A stretch of DNA of 64,000 nucleotides from Mesostigma viride (Eukaryota; Streptophyta; Mesostigmatophyceae; Mesostigmatales; Mesostigmataceae), in assembly GCA_009746045.1 (NCBI GenBank), contig RPFO01000072.1, positions 453,105-517,104 of the forward strand, given 5' to 3'. Under the pieces are notes generated by a model that searched no databases, was not told the origin of the DNA, and saw only the letters and a list, made by a program, of their open reading frames with translations. The position numbers and the translations under genes are program-made. Below are positions 22,480 to 36,000 of this stretch, piece after piece; the stretch's first letter is position 1, and every line of letters begins with the position of its first letter.

Positions 22480-23165
22480 ATGGCATCATCCCAAGAAGGT
22501 CTGACGATCCTGACCTACGGCGCCGAGACCTGGCCACTGACGCAGGAGCTGGAGAAACGACTCGACGGCACCGTCACCAAGATGCTGCGCAAGGCCCTTA
22601 ACATCCCCTTTGGTTTGCACATTAGTAGTAATGAGGATTTGTACGCGCTGATTTGCCCTATGTTTCCCACATTATTAGGCACAGGCGCCTGGGCCTGGCC
22701 GGGCACCTGGCTTGCACAGATCAGGTAGACACATCAGATAGACTAGCTGGCACCAAACCCGCCCAGCCTGGGCGATAGGTCCTCACCTGGCGTGCCCCAG
22801 GCCGCGCGCGGCAGGGCCGCCACCCGTGGACTTTTCGTGATAGACTCGGCATGGACATGTGCTACACTAGACGCGACGGGCTCACGCCCGGGCAGCCTCC
22901 TGGTTTGTCTGTAATATGGAGGCAGATGGTACGCAAGGATAGATGGCAAGTAGTGATGAAGGAGACCACCCGGCCCAAGTCTGTGGGGGCTCCGCGTGTG
23001 ACCGCGTATGGCATTCATAGCGATTCGGGCCGTGGTGCCCACACCCCTGTAACTAGGGCCTAGATAGCTTACACCACCCATTCCATCGATCCCATGTTCC
23101 GCTCCCACTGAGGGCTTATGCTCACGTGACGCAGTCACGTGTCTATTAATTAATTAATTAATCCT
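22480..23165 (+). mobile_element. 5'-truncated non-LTR retrotransposon, family A
   Basis: Starts within the reverse-transcriptase-proximal C-terminal region (ILTYGAETW, KMLRKALNIPFGLHIS), continues to the ORF end (DMCYTRRDGLTPGQPPG, WRQMVRKDRWQVVMKET), then a 3' UTR with the CACGTGACGCAGTCACGTG hairpin at 23123-23141 and a short (TTAA)n tail. The frame is interrupted, so it is inactive. Confidence 0.75.
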
Positions 23166-23186
23166 AAGAAGGTAGGCAAACATGTC

Positions 23187-23610
23187 ATGACCTACCCACA
23201 GCAGTTGCTGGCTGACCTAGTGGTCCCAGCTCAGTTTGAACATCGCATTCACTCCCTCTCTCTTGCTTGGACTGCTATGCAGGACAAGAAGAGGTGGAAG
23301 ACCATTGTCGATCCAGGCTCATACGCCCGCCCCTGTGGGCAAGCCCCCTCCCCCCAAGCGGAAGGGGCGCTTTGCTGAGTAGAATAGGTAGGGTTTTCTA
23401 GATTAGAGTAGCTTAGAGTTAGATTAGTTCGGTTTCGCGGCTTTGTCTCCCCTCCATCCATCCACAGGAATATGTGCTACATGATCTCCCAACGGAGTCA
23501 TGTTGTAATTTAATTTAATTTAATTTAATTTTAATCCTTGAGGGGCGGACGCAGTCACGTGTACATTAATTAATTTATTAATCCCTGAGGGGCAATGCCG
23601 CACTGCCATT
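23187..23610 (+). mobile_element. Second non-LTR 3'-end fragment
   Basis: A 63-codon frame includes SLAWTAMQDKKRWKTIVDPG, a typical C-terminal end of a non-LTR polyprotein. It is followed by TTTAA-type repeats and a half hairpin GACGCAGTCACGTG at 23549, then ATTAATTAAT. The assignment is by resemblance. Confidence 0.5.
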
Positions 23611-23825
23611 CAAGGAAAAACGTCCTCAACTTGAATTATGACAACCTGGGTATGTGATGGATCGTCATTCGTAAACATCCACAAGTCTAAAACCACGCAT
23701 AACCAATATTTAAGCCTATACAGCTAGCCACATGCACTGTCTGTCCATCAAATACAGTGTTGATGGCTTTTTCAAATGGTTGGAAGATTTGCGCGGTTCA
23801 GTGATCAGTCTACGACCGGTCTTAA

Positions 23826-26800
23826 CTAATTCCTCGACCCGCGCTCCGCCCCGGCGCCGTTGGGCGCGCCGCGCAGCATTTTGTTCTCGGCGAGCAGGTA
23901 CTTGACAAACAGCAGCAGCTCGTCATACGACATGTCCGACATCTCCGATGGGTCCTCCGGCAGCAGCATGCGTGGGGGGTGCCCCATGCACCCTGACTTG
24001 GCCTTCTTCATCACAGAGGTGGCCGAGGGAGGCGACAGCGGGCCATGCGAGCTACCCTCTGGGCTCCTGCAATTGGCTGTCGGCAGCATCGAAGGGGGCG
24101 CATTGGGGGGGGAGCGCGACCACGTGCGGCGACGCGACTCAACCGGTGCCTGGGGTTGCCCACTGTCTCCCTCCACTTCGTATCGTGAGGGCGGCAGCTT
24201 GGACTTGGCAAGTTTCAGCGTGCGGGGGAAGAGGCGGAGGCTCAGTGCGGGGCTGGAGATCTCGTACAGTCGCAGGGGCTCCCTGACTCCCTGCACATGT
24301 CAGACAACAGGCGCACCGTGCATCGCACACGTAAGAGCAGGCAAGAACTAGATAGAAAGCTATAATGCGGACACGGACAGATAGAAAGACATTGAAATAC
24401 AAGCACACGTATGCACGCACACAGACATTACCGTCTTCATGTGCAACACAATGACCAAAGCCATGCCCATGCCTGCCCCCCCCCCTGCCCGGCCACACCC
24501 ACGCCACGTCGGCTGCCCCTAATCTGACCAACGTGGCAGAGTCCCCACTGCGAATCCTGCCTCGGGAATCGTGACCGGAAGCTTGAGAGGATAACTCAAT
24601 TGCGCGGCCCACGCTCAAGCCGCGGCATGTGGCCGGCACCTGAGTTTGTCCCACGCCATACGACACCATGCCAAGTACACGGCCACACCGCAAGGTGCCG
24701 GCGCAAGGATGACACGCCGGTGTACACCGCACACGTCAATCGCACCCACATGCCTCCACTGCGCACCTTTATTGCACGAGGCCAAATCTCGCCCACGAAC
24801 CTCCCCCACTAGCACACCAGCGCAACAAGCTCCGCTTGGCTAGTTGTTGTGTACCTTGTCAAGGCCAAACTCACCCACCTCCCCCACTAGCACACCAGCG
24901 CAACAAGCTTCCCTCCATGTTTGACGAGCTGTTATGTACCTTGAGGCCAAACTCGCCCAACTCCTGGAACGTGATGCCTTGCACCAGCCCCTTGGCCCCT
25001 TCGTACACGCGCTGGTTGGCCAACGTCTGGCCATGTGCGGCTGTGGCGGTGATGCGCGCGGCGCGGTTGACGACGGGTCCAACATACGCCGCACGGCCTG
25101 TGGTCGGGTGCGGCTGGCAGTCATTAGGCACCCCCATGCACATGCCGATCTGCAACCGCAGGCCTCTGCACCAGGGTCAACATGCACGGTGACCATGCAC
25201 GTAAGGCAGGCGAACATCACACAAAAAGCAAGCAGAGAAGAGGTAAATGGGAGCCCACACACATGGCGTATGAGGCCAGGCTACACAGGGTCGTGCTGAG
25301 GGGAAGCAAGGTAAGCCAGTGACAGTATCTTTATGCCACCTCGTTGACAGTGCTCCCAATAGCCGGGATATGCTACAAGACCGGCCAGGCAGCTATATAG
25401 TAGTGGTGAAACCGCGCTGCAGCCATGGCAGAGTCGCCTACCCCCCCCGCTGGTTCCCCGTGCAAGGCATGGCATCTCGTGGAAGGACTTGACAGGGCGG
25501 AAAGGAGCATGCGAGCAGGAGCAGATGATGCATGGGTGGAGGGGCCACTCCCATCAGTCCGATGCCTCGTCAGAGGTTGCTATGCAAGGCACGCTACGCA
25601 ACCAGAAACAAGCGGCTGCATGAGGCCTGCAGCCAGGGCGGATGCAAACAAGGGCCGGGTGGTGAAGGATCAACCAGGTCAGCCTCAAAGGGGGGTGCAC
25701 ATGACCCAAGCTGCGGAGCGTGCAAGCATACAGTTAATATTCAACAGGCATCCGTCACGAAGTAGCCAGGCAGAAGACGAGTAACGGGCAACATGTCCAT
25801 GTATGACCAAGGCTTGTACAAGCCCAGTACCGGAACACGACGCAGTCCAGCCGGGGCGACCCGTCCACCTGGCCGCCCAGCTTGACCACCTCCGCTGCTG
25901 CCTCATGCTCCAGCAACGTCGGAGGCCAGGGCAGGGCCATTGCCTCGCGCTGGATGAACTCAGCGAAGCGGGTGGCCATCTCGGCGGACGCAAACGCCAG
26001 CAGGAACATGCCGTCCTTCTCCTCGCACTCGTACGCCTTGTACTGCAGCAGCCGGCCCTGCACAAACTCCACCAGCAGCGCCACCGCCTCAGGGTACCCA
26101 GCCACCTTGCTCAGCAACTTGGCGCCGCCGACGTAGATGAAGCAGATCACCAGGGGCTCCCTGGGCGGCTCCCCCGTAAGGTAGCACTCAGTGGCGCAGG
26201 GCGCGTCGAAGAAAGAGGCGCTGAGCTGCTTAGAGCGCAGTGGCTTGAACGGCGCACGCTTGGCTTGCTCCAGCGGCAGCACCTGCATCAGGTTCACGCG
26301 GGGGAGGCGGTCACACACCTGGCAGGTGGCAGTGTTCCAGGTGGTTGGCCGGGGCAAAACGTGTCAATGATGTGTGTGACGGGGGCGTAACGAGTGACAC
26401 ATAGGATTGGCAAGTGCACACACGCGAGCAGATAAGCGGGGAGACGGAGCCAGTACGCGCCACAGGGGAAGGAGGCAGGGAAAGGGAGGCGGAATTATTA
26501 AAGCACGTGACTGCATCGAGGATGGAAGGAAGAGGAGATTGCAACCAAGGCAACGGGGGTCAGGGACGGCGACCGCAGGTCGGGGGGCGACCAACTACAG
26601 AGTGTCACCGCAGCAAAAGCCTTTCTTGCTGACAGAAACTCCCACCCACACCCATCTTGTTCATTGAAGCAGCAAGCCGAGTGAAATGGAAACGGTTCAA
26701 GAGCAGCAACCTCCCTAGCTACATCCTTTGCAAAAACTGCTGAAGGAAGCGTGAGAACAAATGCAAAAGACCTTACGCAGATTACCTCTCTGGCATACGG

Positions 26801-29800
26801 CACGTTGCATGCTAGAAGAGCCAATGCCGTTGATGTGGCAACTTACTTAAGCTTTCCAAGCCAGCTGGCTATTGGAGGTCGCTGAGAGTCGCTATTGAAA
26901 ATGAAAACGTCTCTTTCAGTCGAGCTCTCTATTTACTCGCCAATCCCAGCACGCAACAGTAGCTTGTGTAAAGATGAAGCTTTCACTAGCCCCTAAACAA
27001 AAAACGCCCAGAGTCCATGACCTCCTGCCACTGCAAATGCCAGTACCTCACATCGACCCATCTGCTTCAACAAGTGCCAGCCTTGCTGCGATTCTGTTGC
27101 CCTTCTAGCATGACTTGCGCACATGGGCCCTGTCTGGGTGGGAACGCTCCATTAGAGCACGTAATAATAACTGCTCTATGCTTCAGGGAAACCCTTTAAA
27201 AAAACAGCATCAGCATGTTTACCCTGTAGCTCCATTCTCTCATGTTGTAGCCCATAGCCCCTCACTACAGGCCACACCTATAGGCAGGGTAAGCGCGGAC
27301 AGCTACCCACCTCGTGCATGCCCATGTGGTGGCAGACGACGGAGCGCATGTGCATGCCAAGGGAGTGCCAGGCGTCCATGGACATTAGCACCTGGCCGCC
27401 CGACGCCGCTGCGTCCGCAATGGCTTTAGCCAGCGCAACGATTTCCCCCTGGTAATGCTGGCGCCCGTTTGGATGCATGCTGCACGCATCTGGCACCCCA
27501 ATGTGGATGCCCATGCGCACGCGCAGGCCACGGTAAAGCACCGAGCCATCGACTGTGTCCTTCAGCTCCTTGCACCCCTCAGTCTGGAGCAGCTCTGCTG
27601 GCCAATCGGTGACGCTGCCATCGCCCCCCAGCGCGCTGGTACTTGGCGCCCAGTTCTGGCTGGGACAGTCGCCCAGGGATCGCGCACGTGCTGGCGCTGA
27701 GGCCCTGGACCGCCCCAGGATGGCCCTGGGGAAGAGAAGCCGCCGCTGCACCTCGACCGCCCATCCCAGCGCATCGATGGCATCGTGGAAGACGAGCGTG
27801 AACGAGTCGCCCTCTGTGTCGCTCTCGTAGCCGTGGTACTTGGGCAGGAGCGTGCGTATCACCTGCCAGGTGGCCATGGAGGGGGCCCAGCCATCGCAAC
27901 CCAAACCACCAACGGGCAGCATGCAGGGGTATACCAAAAAGAGAGAAAAAAAATCAGTGGAAGCTTGCAAAAGGTGGCCGCCTCCAGCAGTAAGGATCAG
28001 AGACACCAACGGACGCACACCAAAGGGAAAATTAAGGGGGGCTGCCAGCAACCAGCACAGAGCAAGTTATTGAACACATCCCCAAGGTATAACCCACGTG
28101 AGGTGAAAACTGATGCAGTTGCAGGGCTGTCCTTTGTAGAAACTCGAGCCAACGCGCTGTAGAAGCACATCTATCCCTTTCCATTGCGTACGGTGCGCAT
28201 GCTGGTCCATGCATCCACACGGCTGTCCCAATAAATGCCACTCATCTTGGGCTGCGGCGCCTACGTTGTTGTGGATGGCCGGCGCCTACCTTGTGGTGAA
28301 TGGCCAGCGCCACGTTCATCACGTCCGGGTTCCACTCCCACAGGGACGTCGACCCCTCAACATCTGCATGGCCCAAGCACCGCAGGTTGACAAGCATGCC
28401 CCAATGCCCCCCATACCCACTTAGCAGAAAGCTCGGAATGTGAGGCACAAGGCCCCGTCATGCCGGACGCGCTCGGTGTCTAAGGCATGAATGTCTTACC
28501 ACGCAAACAAGTGAGAAACACAAAACCAGATTTCTGGCTGGCCACGCAACGCCTCGTAGACCATGTACAAAACCAAGCAGTGAACGCACCGTTGGCACAG
28601 GAGACAATGTCTCGTCTTATTCACGTCTGCCTTAACAAACACTGGGAGAATACGCGTGAACAGGAATGGACAGAACCGTGGGAAAGTCAGGGGGATCGAT
28701 GGGCAGATGAGCTCATGCAGGCCCAAGCTACTTCTTGTGAGACGCAAATCACTAGGCCAGCAAGCTCTAGCATCCTATGAGCTAAAATTATGAGCATCAA
28801 CCATCGAAGGCAGGTGCTCATATGAGGTGCGGACAGCCGGCCCTGGTGTACGGTCACGGCTGCCCTATGCCCGCACACATCGCAGGTCCAACAACGCGTC
28901 TCGCTCAGCACGGTGCCCTGCACTAAACCAAGCCTACCCACCCGTACCACCCAGTACAAGCCTTCCTGGATGTTAATCGGAGCGGTTGTAATTGCCCAGG
29001 CTCCCCCTCGACAGCATACCGTGATTAGCATGCATGCACCATGCCGCTTTCCCACCCACACCCTAGAAAACCTAGGCAGTTTGTCCTGTGCCAATCCGGC
29101 AGGTGGGGTTCCACACAGTCATCAACCAGCACCCCTGCTTTTCACGAACGCTCACCCGTCACCACGGCGGCGATGCACTGCCCCCTGCGCGGCGGCGACC
29201 GCTTTCCGAGCAGCTCTTGCAGCCGCCTGCCATCGCCGCGCGTCCTGCGGTATCTCCAGACCACCAGCGCGGCGATGGTGGCCACCAGCAGCATCGCCAT
29301 GCCGATCGAGAGCAGCGCGATCAGCAGCACACGAGGGCCTGGCTTCTGCACGGGAGGAAGCGGCTGGGGGGGCGTATAGAGCGTGCTCCTCTCGCAGTAG
29401 TGCCCCGCCCAGCCCGCGCTGCACAGGCACTCGCCCTGCGTTGGGTCGGTCATGTCGAACGCGTTGGGTTTGGTGGGGAAGAGGCAGCTGCCGTGGGCAG
29501 AACACTCCACCATGTCCCTCTCCCTGGACGAGTTCAGATCTTGCCTGACGCACCCATTGCGCACGTCGCACACGGGGTAGAACACGCCCAGCCGCCCCTT
29601 GCTGATGCCCCGGTTAAAACCGTCCATCTCACAGCTCACGCGCCGCACAAAGTTGCGAGGGAGGTCATACGCCTTGAGCAGGCGCGATGTGTTCACCGCA
29701 CCCACCACCCTCTCCCCCGTTTGCAGCTCCAGCGCAGCCAGGTTGGCGGCGATGTAGGTGCTCAGGTAGGGCTGCCCGTTTGGCCGCAGGGCCGCAGCGG

Positions 29801-30060
29801 GAACAGACAGGACGCGGTGGAGAGCCACCGGGACATCAGTGGATCCCGTCATATTGATGAGTGATGTCACCAAAGCAGCTTAAGGGTTGGTATCCCGAAA
29901 ACAGGCGCCCCGTTGTGTGCATTGTGCAACGACACGTCGCGGCTCATGTACCCCCATGCAGTCAGTGGCAGCCTATGCCGACACATGACACATGATGGCG
30001 TGGAATAGCACCCCCACGGAACCACGGCGCATGTGCAGTGTGCTTGTCCCGACCGTGTCA

Positions 30061-30093
<33 letters not shown>

Positions 30094-33000
30094 GGCGGCG
30101 GCGGCGGCGGCGGCGGCTGCTGCTGCTGCTGCTGCTGCTGCTATGGGACTGCTTCATTTGCCCACACTTCATCCAAGTACAAGAAACTGCGAATGCTGTT
30201 ACCACAAATCTATGATGTCCCGTACAACCTAGGCGTCGTACTTGACCTCCCCCCCCCTGCATTATTCCCAACGACACAAAGACCATGAGAACCTCATTCC
30301 CTTGCACCCCCCAAAAGTCCCCCCAAAGTGCCACAGCCGGCCAAGAACCCCATTTTGACGTGAAGCCTGCGCAGGCCTCTCTTGTCACTACAAGCGGCTT
30401 GAAGCATGTACTGTCAATCCATGCCTCACCCGCACAGCAATGCCCACCTGCTCGTCCATGCCGCATGCCTCACCACGCATTCACCTCACAACACCCACCT
30501 GCTCGTCCATGCAGCCCGCAAGCAGCCACTCTCCCTTGACCAGTCCCTGGCGCGCCAATGCGAGGAATTCCAGTGACGTGCACTTGTGGGTGATCAGCTG
30601 GACGGGCGGGCGTGACGGGTTCTGGGCGGCCAAGTCGGCCAGCATGGCCATGGTGGCAGAAGAGATGAGGTCATGGTAGGCCTCCAGCACCAGCAGGTCG
30701 GGGGCCGGCACGTCTGTGGATAACCGTTTGGAAAGGGATGGGACAAAGGCGTCCCCCACCAACGGAAGCATCCCATTCATAATCTGTGGCGGGGTACAGC
30801 AGAAGCAAAACGCATGCATGATGTACAATTCATGCCACCGTGAGAACGGGTCGTAACCAGCCAGCAAGAGCACCCTATTTAAAACCAGTGGATGGGGGTG
30901 ATGGGTTCTCGTGACCGGGACCACGCCAGGTAGTGCCATCGCTTGTGCAGCTTGTTGACCCATGACAACGCACTTCACTCGACATTGGTGCCAACCTAAG
31001 AGGGCTGACACCAAATGAAAGATAGCGATAAGACGAACGAAGCCAGCCAGCTGGGGTAGCCAAACGGTAACTTCAAACGTCTGCACAATCTGAAAGCCTC
31101 GAACTGTACAATCAGAAAGCCTCGAACCGCATGGCCTGTGTTCGCCAGAAACCCAAGTGATGACTTCACAATCGCAACCAGCTGGCCATGCCAAGCACGG
31201 CACACACATTCACGCGCCAACAAGATGCCTAGCCCACGAGGCATTGACCCTCAAGAAAGAAGACCAGGAGATGTGGCGCGTTCCCCCCCCCAAACAAGCT
31301 CCTTGGTCATTACATAGCGTTCCCCCCCCCAAACAAGCTCCTTGGTCATCACATATTCACGGCAAAACCCACATCATGCCGGCTGGCCACTGAAGACTGG
31401 CTCTGACACAACCTATGCCATTGACCACCGTCCTCCACCCCCCTACTCCACCCCCAACCTCCACCCCCAACCTCCACCCCCAACCTCCACCCCCAACCCG
31501 CACCCCGGCTCCAACCGCATCCCTCCCCTGCTGAGTCGTGTGTCCGACCACGTAACTCCTGGCAAAGGGGAAGATTCATGCGCGTGGAAGCGCACCCTGA
31601 TGCAGGTGCGTCAGTGGGCCAGGTAAACCAAACCATAAACAGGAGCATGTGAACCAAGAACAAAGGGGCGCGTTGCCAAAACCAAACCATAAACAGCAGC
31701 ATGCAAACCAAGAACAAAGGGGCGCGTTGCCAAAACCAAACCATAAACAGTAGCATGTAAACCAAGAACAAAGGGGCGTGTTGCCAAAACCAAACCATAA
31801 ACAGTAGCATGTAAACCAAGAACAAAGGGGCGTGTTGCCAAAACCAAACCATACACAGTAGCATGCAAACCAAGAACAAAGGGGCCTGTTGACAAAACCA
31901 AACCATAAACAGTAGCATGTGAACCACGAACAAAGGGGCGTGTAGCCAAAACCAAACCATAAACAGTAGCATGTGAACCAAGAACAAAGGGGCGTGTAGC
32001 CATGGTCTATAGAGCCTTGGCCATCACAACGGACCGAGGCGGGGGCATGCCGTAGCAACTAGCACCATGCATCCGGGGAGCGCCCAATGCCGCATGCCGT
32101 GCCTGTGCCCCGCCTGCGTTGTGCAATGCGCAACATCACTGCCCACCCACCTGCACGGTGTTCCTAGTGCCCACCCACCTGCGCGGTGTTGTTAGTGCCC
32201 ACCCACCTGCGCGGTGTTGTTAATGCCCACCCACCTGCGCGGTGTTGTTGTTGGCCGGCGCCACAAACAGCTTCCATGCGCCGGTGCGGGCGGCAGGGTC
32301 GCCGTGGTCGGTCACCGGCACGGTCCAAATGTCAGGGGGGAACGGGTAGTCCTCCCCCACCACCCCCGTGACTACCCCCCGCATGATCTCCCACGCAAAG
32401 GGCAGGAACGTGACCTCGTTGTAGCCCAGCACGTGGCGGCTGCCCTGGCTGACGCCGTAGCGGCTGATCTCACGCCCGCAGCAGTAAGGGTCCACCCCAA
32501 CATAGTTGCGCGCACCAAACCGGGCCAAAAAGGCCTCCACCTTAAAGGGGTACGCGCGGCCATAGGCCAGGTAGAGGGGGTAGCCAGCCTCGGAGATGGA
32601 CCGTATGGCGGAGGACAGCTGGGCCGAGGTGTCCGAGTAGAGCGTGTCGAGGCTGATGGCGGCGTTGTAGCGGTGGGTCTTGATGAACTCCTCGTACTCG
32701 CCCACCACCGAGTAACTCTGCTGCTCGTACATATGCCTGCAAGGGTGGCCGTTTGGGGGCGGGTGAGGAGGCAGGGTCCCCATCAGGTAACCGATGGTGG
32801 ACCGAGGCGTGAGTGAGGGAAGCGGCGCTCCATGCCATTCAGAAACATCAGACCTATGGCGGGGGACGAGGACAACCACATCCCATTACAGGGCCAAGGA
32901 ATGACACATCACAATCACAAGGACCGCCACGATGCAGGATGCTGCCTGCGACTACTGGGTCTTGCCAACGATCGACAGGATGATGGAAGAGAGGGTGATA

Positions 33001-36000
33001 GAAGAGAGGGTAATAGAAGAGAGGGTGATAGAAGAGAGGATGATAGAAGAGAGGATCATGGAAGAGAGGATGATAGAAGAGAGGATGATAGAAGAGAGGG
33101 TGATAGAAGAGAGGGTGATAGAAGAGAGGGTGATAGAAGAGAGGGTGATAGAAGAGAGGATGATGGAAGAGAGGATGATGGAAGAGAGGATGATGGAAGA
33201 GAGGATGATGGAAGAGAGGATGATAGAAGAGAGGGTGATAGAAGAGAGGATGATAGAAGAGAGGATGATAGAAGAGAGGATGATAGAAGAGAGGGTGATA
33301 GAAGAGAGGATGATAGAAGAGAGGATGATGGAAGAGAGGATGATAGAAGAGAGGATGATAGAAGAGAGGATGATGGAAGAGAGAGGGAGAACAGGGTTTC
33401 ATTACATCAAAACGAGGTCCGTCACTGTCCTTCATGTTCTGCGGTGTAATGTCCCACGTTGCGCGGCACACAAGCCACCCAACATTCGGAGCACGCAAGC
33501 GGACCCTCGAGCAGCGGTCCCATGATCACTCAAATCTCATCATCTCAGTCTCGCTGGAAAGGACAGCAAGCACGAGCAGGGGGGAAGCAACACGGAAAGA
33601 GAACGGCTGTTCCAGCACACCATCCGCCGGCAGCAACAACTAAGTAGGCAGGGCCCAACAGCTGCACCTGTTTAGAGGCAGTGCTATGGCAGCAAATGCC
33701 ATGCGGCGGATGCATGAATATCAAAAGATAAGCTGGAGACTTACTGGCAATGCCTGCAGACTTACTGGCAATGCCTGCAGACTTAAATCATAATGCCTGC
33801 GGACTTATAGAAGATGCCTGCGAACCCACGGCACGATGCCTTTGCTGGTGGTCAGTGTGCTTCAAGAGGAGCACGTGGAGCGTGGCTTCATGCCAACACG
33901 GTGTGCTTCAAGAGGAGCGCGTGGAGCGTGGCTGCATGCCAACACGGTCAGGAAACTATCAATAGAACGCTACAAGCTGACAGCGTTATGGACCAACCAA
34001 TTGGTGCAAGGATGCCACCTGGCAACATGCAAGTCAGTACACGCAGCGGCCCTGGTCGCAGGCAACACCCTTGAGCAGGATGCCCACACCATGCCTCTTC
34101 TGGAACGCATATGCCAGGCTAAAGCATCCACAACATTCGCTGAGTCGCACCCACCAGTCGAACGTAGAGGCTGGGATGTCTCGCTTCGCATCCGCCACGC
34201 CCTGATACAGCCTGAGCGTGAAGGGGAGCCGGCCGGGCAGGCCACTGATCACCCGCACACGCACGTCTCGCCGGTCGAAGCAGTGGCACCCAGAGGGGGT
34301 CACCGGCACCACCCCAGGGTCCCCACACACGGGGTTCCCTTCCGTGCGGCACACCTCACGCCGCATGACGTCATCCGTCACTGGCAGGGACTGCAGCATA
34401 CCAAGGGACACAAGCGGGCAGGGGGGGGGGAGGCTGGGGGGCGGGCATGAGCATAGTTGGAAGAATTTCACTTTAGACTGCGAAAATGTGCACACTGAGT
34501 CCGCCTGCCCCACGAATCACGGCTGTAACAAATATAAACATTTTTACAATATAATGTGCAAAGCTGCTCAAAGGACTGGGGCAAAACCATGGCCTCTGCC
34601 AGAAACGAGCTCACCAGGGGTCTCCATGAAACTCCATCTTAATATAGAAAGACCTCTTCTTATTGGTAGATAAGGACTGCTCCTTAATGTAGAAAGACCT
34701 TTCCTTAGTATAGAAGGACTGCGTCTTAATATAGAAGGACTGCTCCTTAAATAGAAGGACCGCTCCTTAGTATAGAAAATCCTCTCCTTGTATAGAAGGA
34801 CTGCCCCTTAGTATACAAAGACCGCTCCTCAAAATAGGACCCCTCCTTAGTAAAGAAAGACCACTCCTTGTATGGAAGGACCGCTCATTAATACAGCAGG
34901 TCCGCTTCATGATATAGAAGGACCGCTCCTTAGTATAGAAGGGCTGCTCCTTACTACAGGACTGCTTCATATAGAATAGCAGAGGAAACAAGGGCTGCCA
35001 CACACGGGCACAAGGCGCACTTGCATGGCCCAAAGATGGCAGCTTCCAACGTGTGAGGAGCCCACCTGCGAGTCATTGCCGCCGCCATACACAACCGCGC
35101 GGGTGTGCACATCCGAGGTCACCATCTGGCCTGTCTGTTGCTCGGCGGCGGCCAAAGCCAGTGCCAGGTACCCTTGCGTGTAGATGCCGGAGTCCAGCAC
35201 CACCACGTTGCGGCCCGCCCTCACATCTTCCAGCGCCTCCACGGACGTCTCAAACACGGCCAGGGTGGCGTCCGCCAGCTGGGAGCGCGCCACCTCCTCC
35301 TTCAACACCCGGTAGACGGCTGTGTCCATGACGGCAAAGGCCATCTGGCGTGGCGGGGTGTCCCTGTGCTGGGCCTCCTCTGCTTCCAGGAACAGGCGTA
35401 TGTCAAAGGCCTCCACCGCGCGCCAGCTCCACGATGCAGTCCGCCCCGCGCGCTCATACGCGTCTACCAGCGCGGTACAGCGCTTGAAGTAGACCGTGCT
35501 GGTGATGTCGGTCAGCAGGCACTGCACGTGCGTGATCCCCGCATTCAGCAGCTGCTGCGCCACCAGGTCCACACCGGCCACCAGGGGGGGGCCCACGTAG
35601 CGCAGGGACGCGCGCAGGGGACCTGTTGTGGGTTCCAGCTCCTGCAGGCTGTTGATCAGGTTGGGGTCGGCGCCGCCCACGATGTAGACGGGGATGCCCG
35701 CCGCGTTGGCGTCCCTCAGTGGGCTCAGGAACTATCGGTACAGCACTCGTTGGGTGGCGACAAACACGCCGATGGCGACAAACACGCCGATGGCGACAAA
35801 CACACCGATGGCGACAAACACGCCGATGGCGACAAACACGCCGATGGCGACAAACATGCCAATGGTGACAAACATGCCAATGGTGACAAACATGCCGATG
35901 GCGACAAACATGCCGATGGCGACAAACACGCCGATGGCGACAGACATGCCGATGGCGACAGACATGCCGATGGCGACAAACATGCCGATGGCGATGACAC

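Noticed and set aside
22743..23138. Protein with HRLGPGGLLHHYLPSILAYH-type sequence conserved at four loci
   Set aside because: It is the antisense reading of the family A retrotransposon ORF end; the opposite strand gives the sensible polyprotein.
28487..28780. 97-codon plus-strand frame in cyclase intron 7
   Set aside because: No family resemblance, no codon bias, opposite strand inside an intron.
32932..33525. EERMI repeat protein resembling a coiled coil
   Set aside because: It is a 15-bp array between cyclase exons 4 and 5, on the opposite strand, with no splice or start support.
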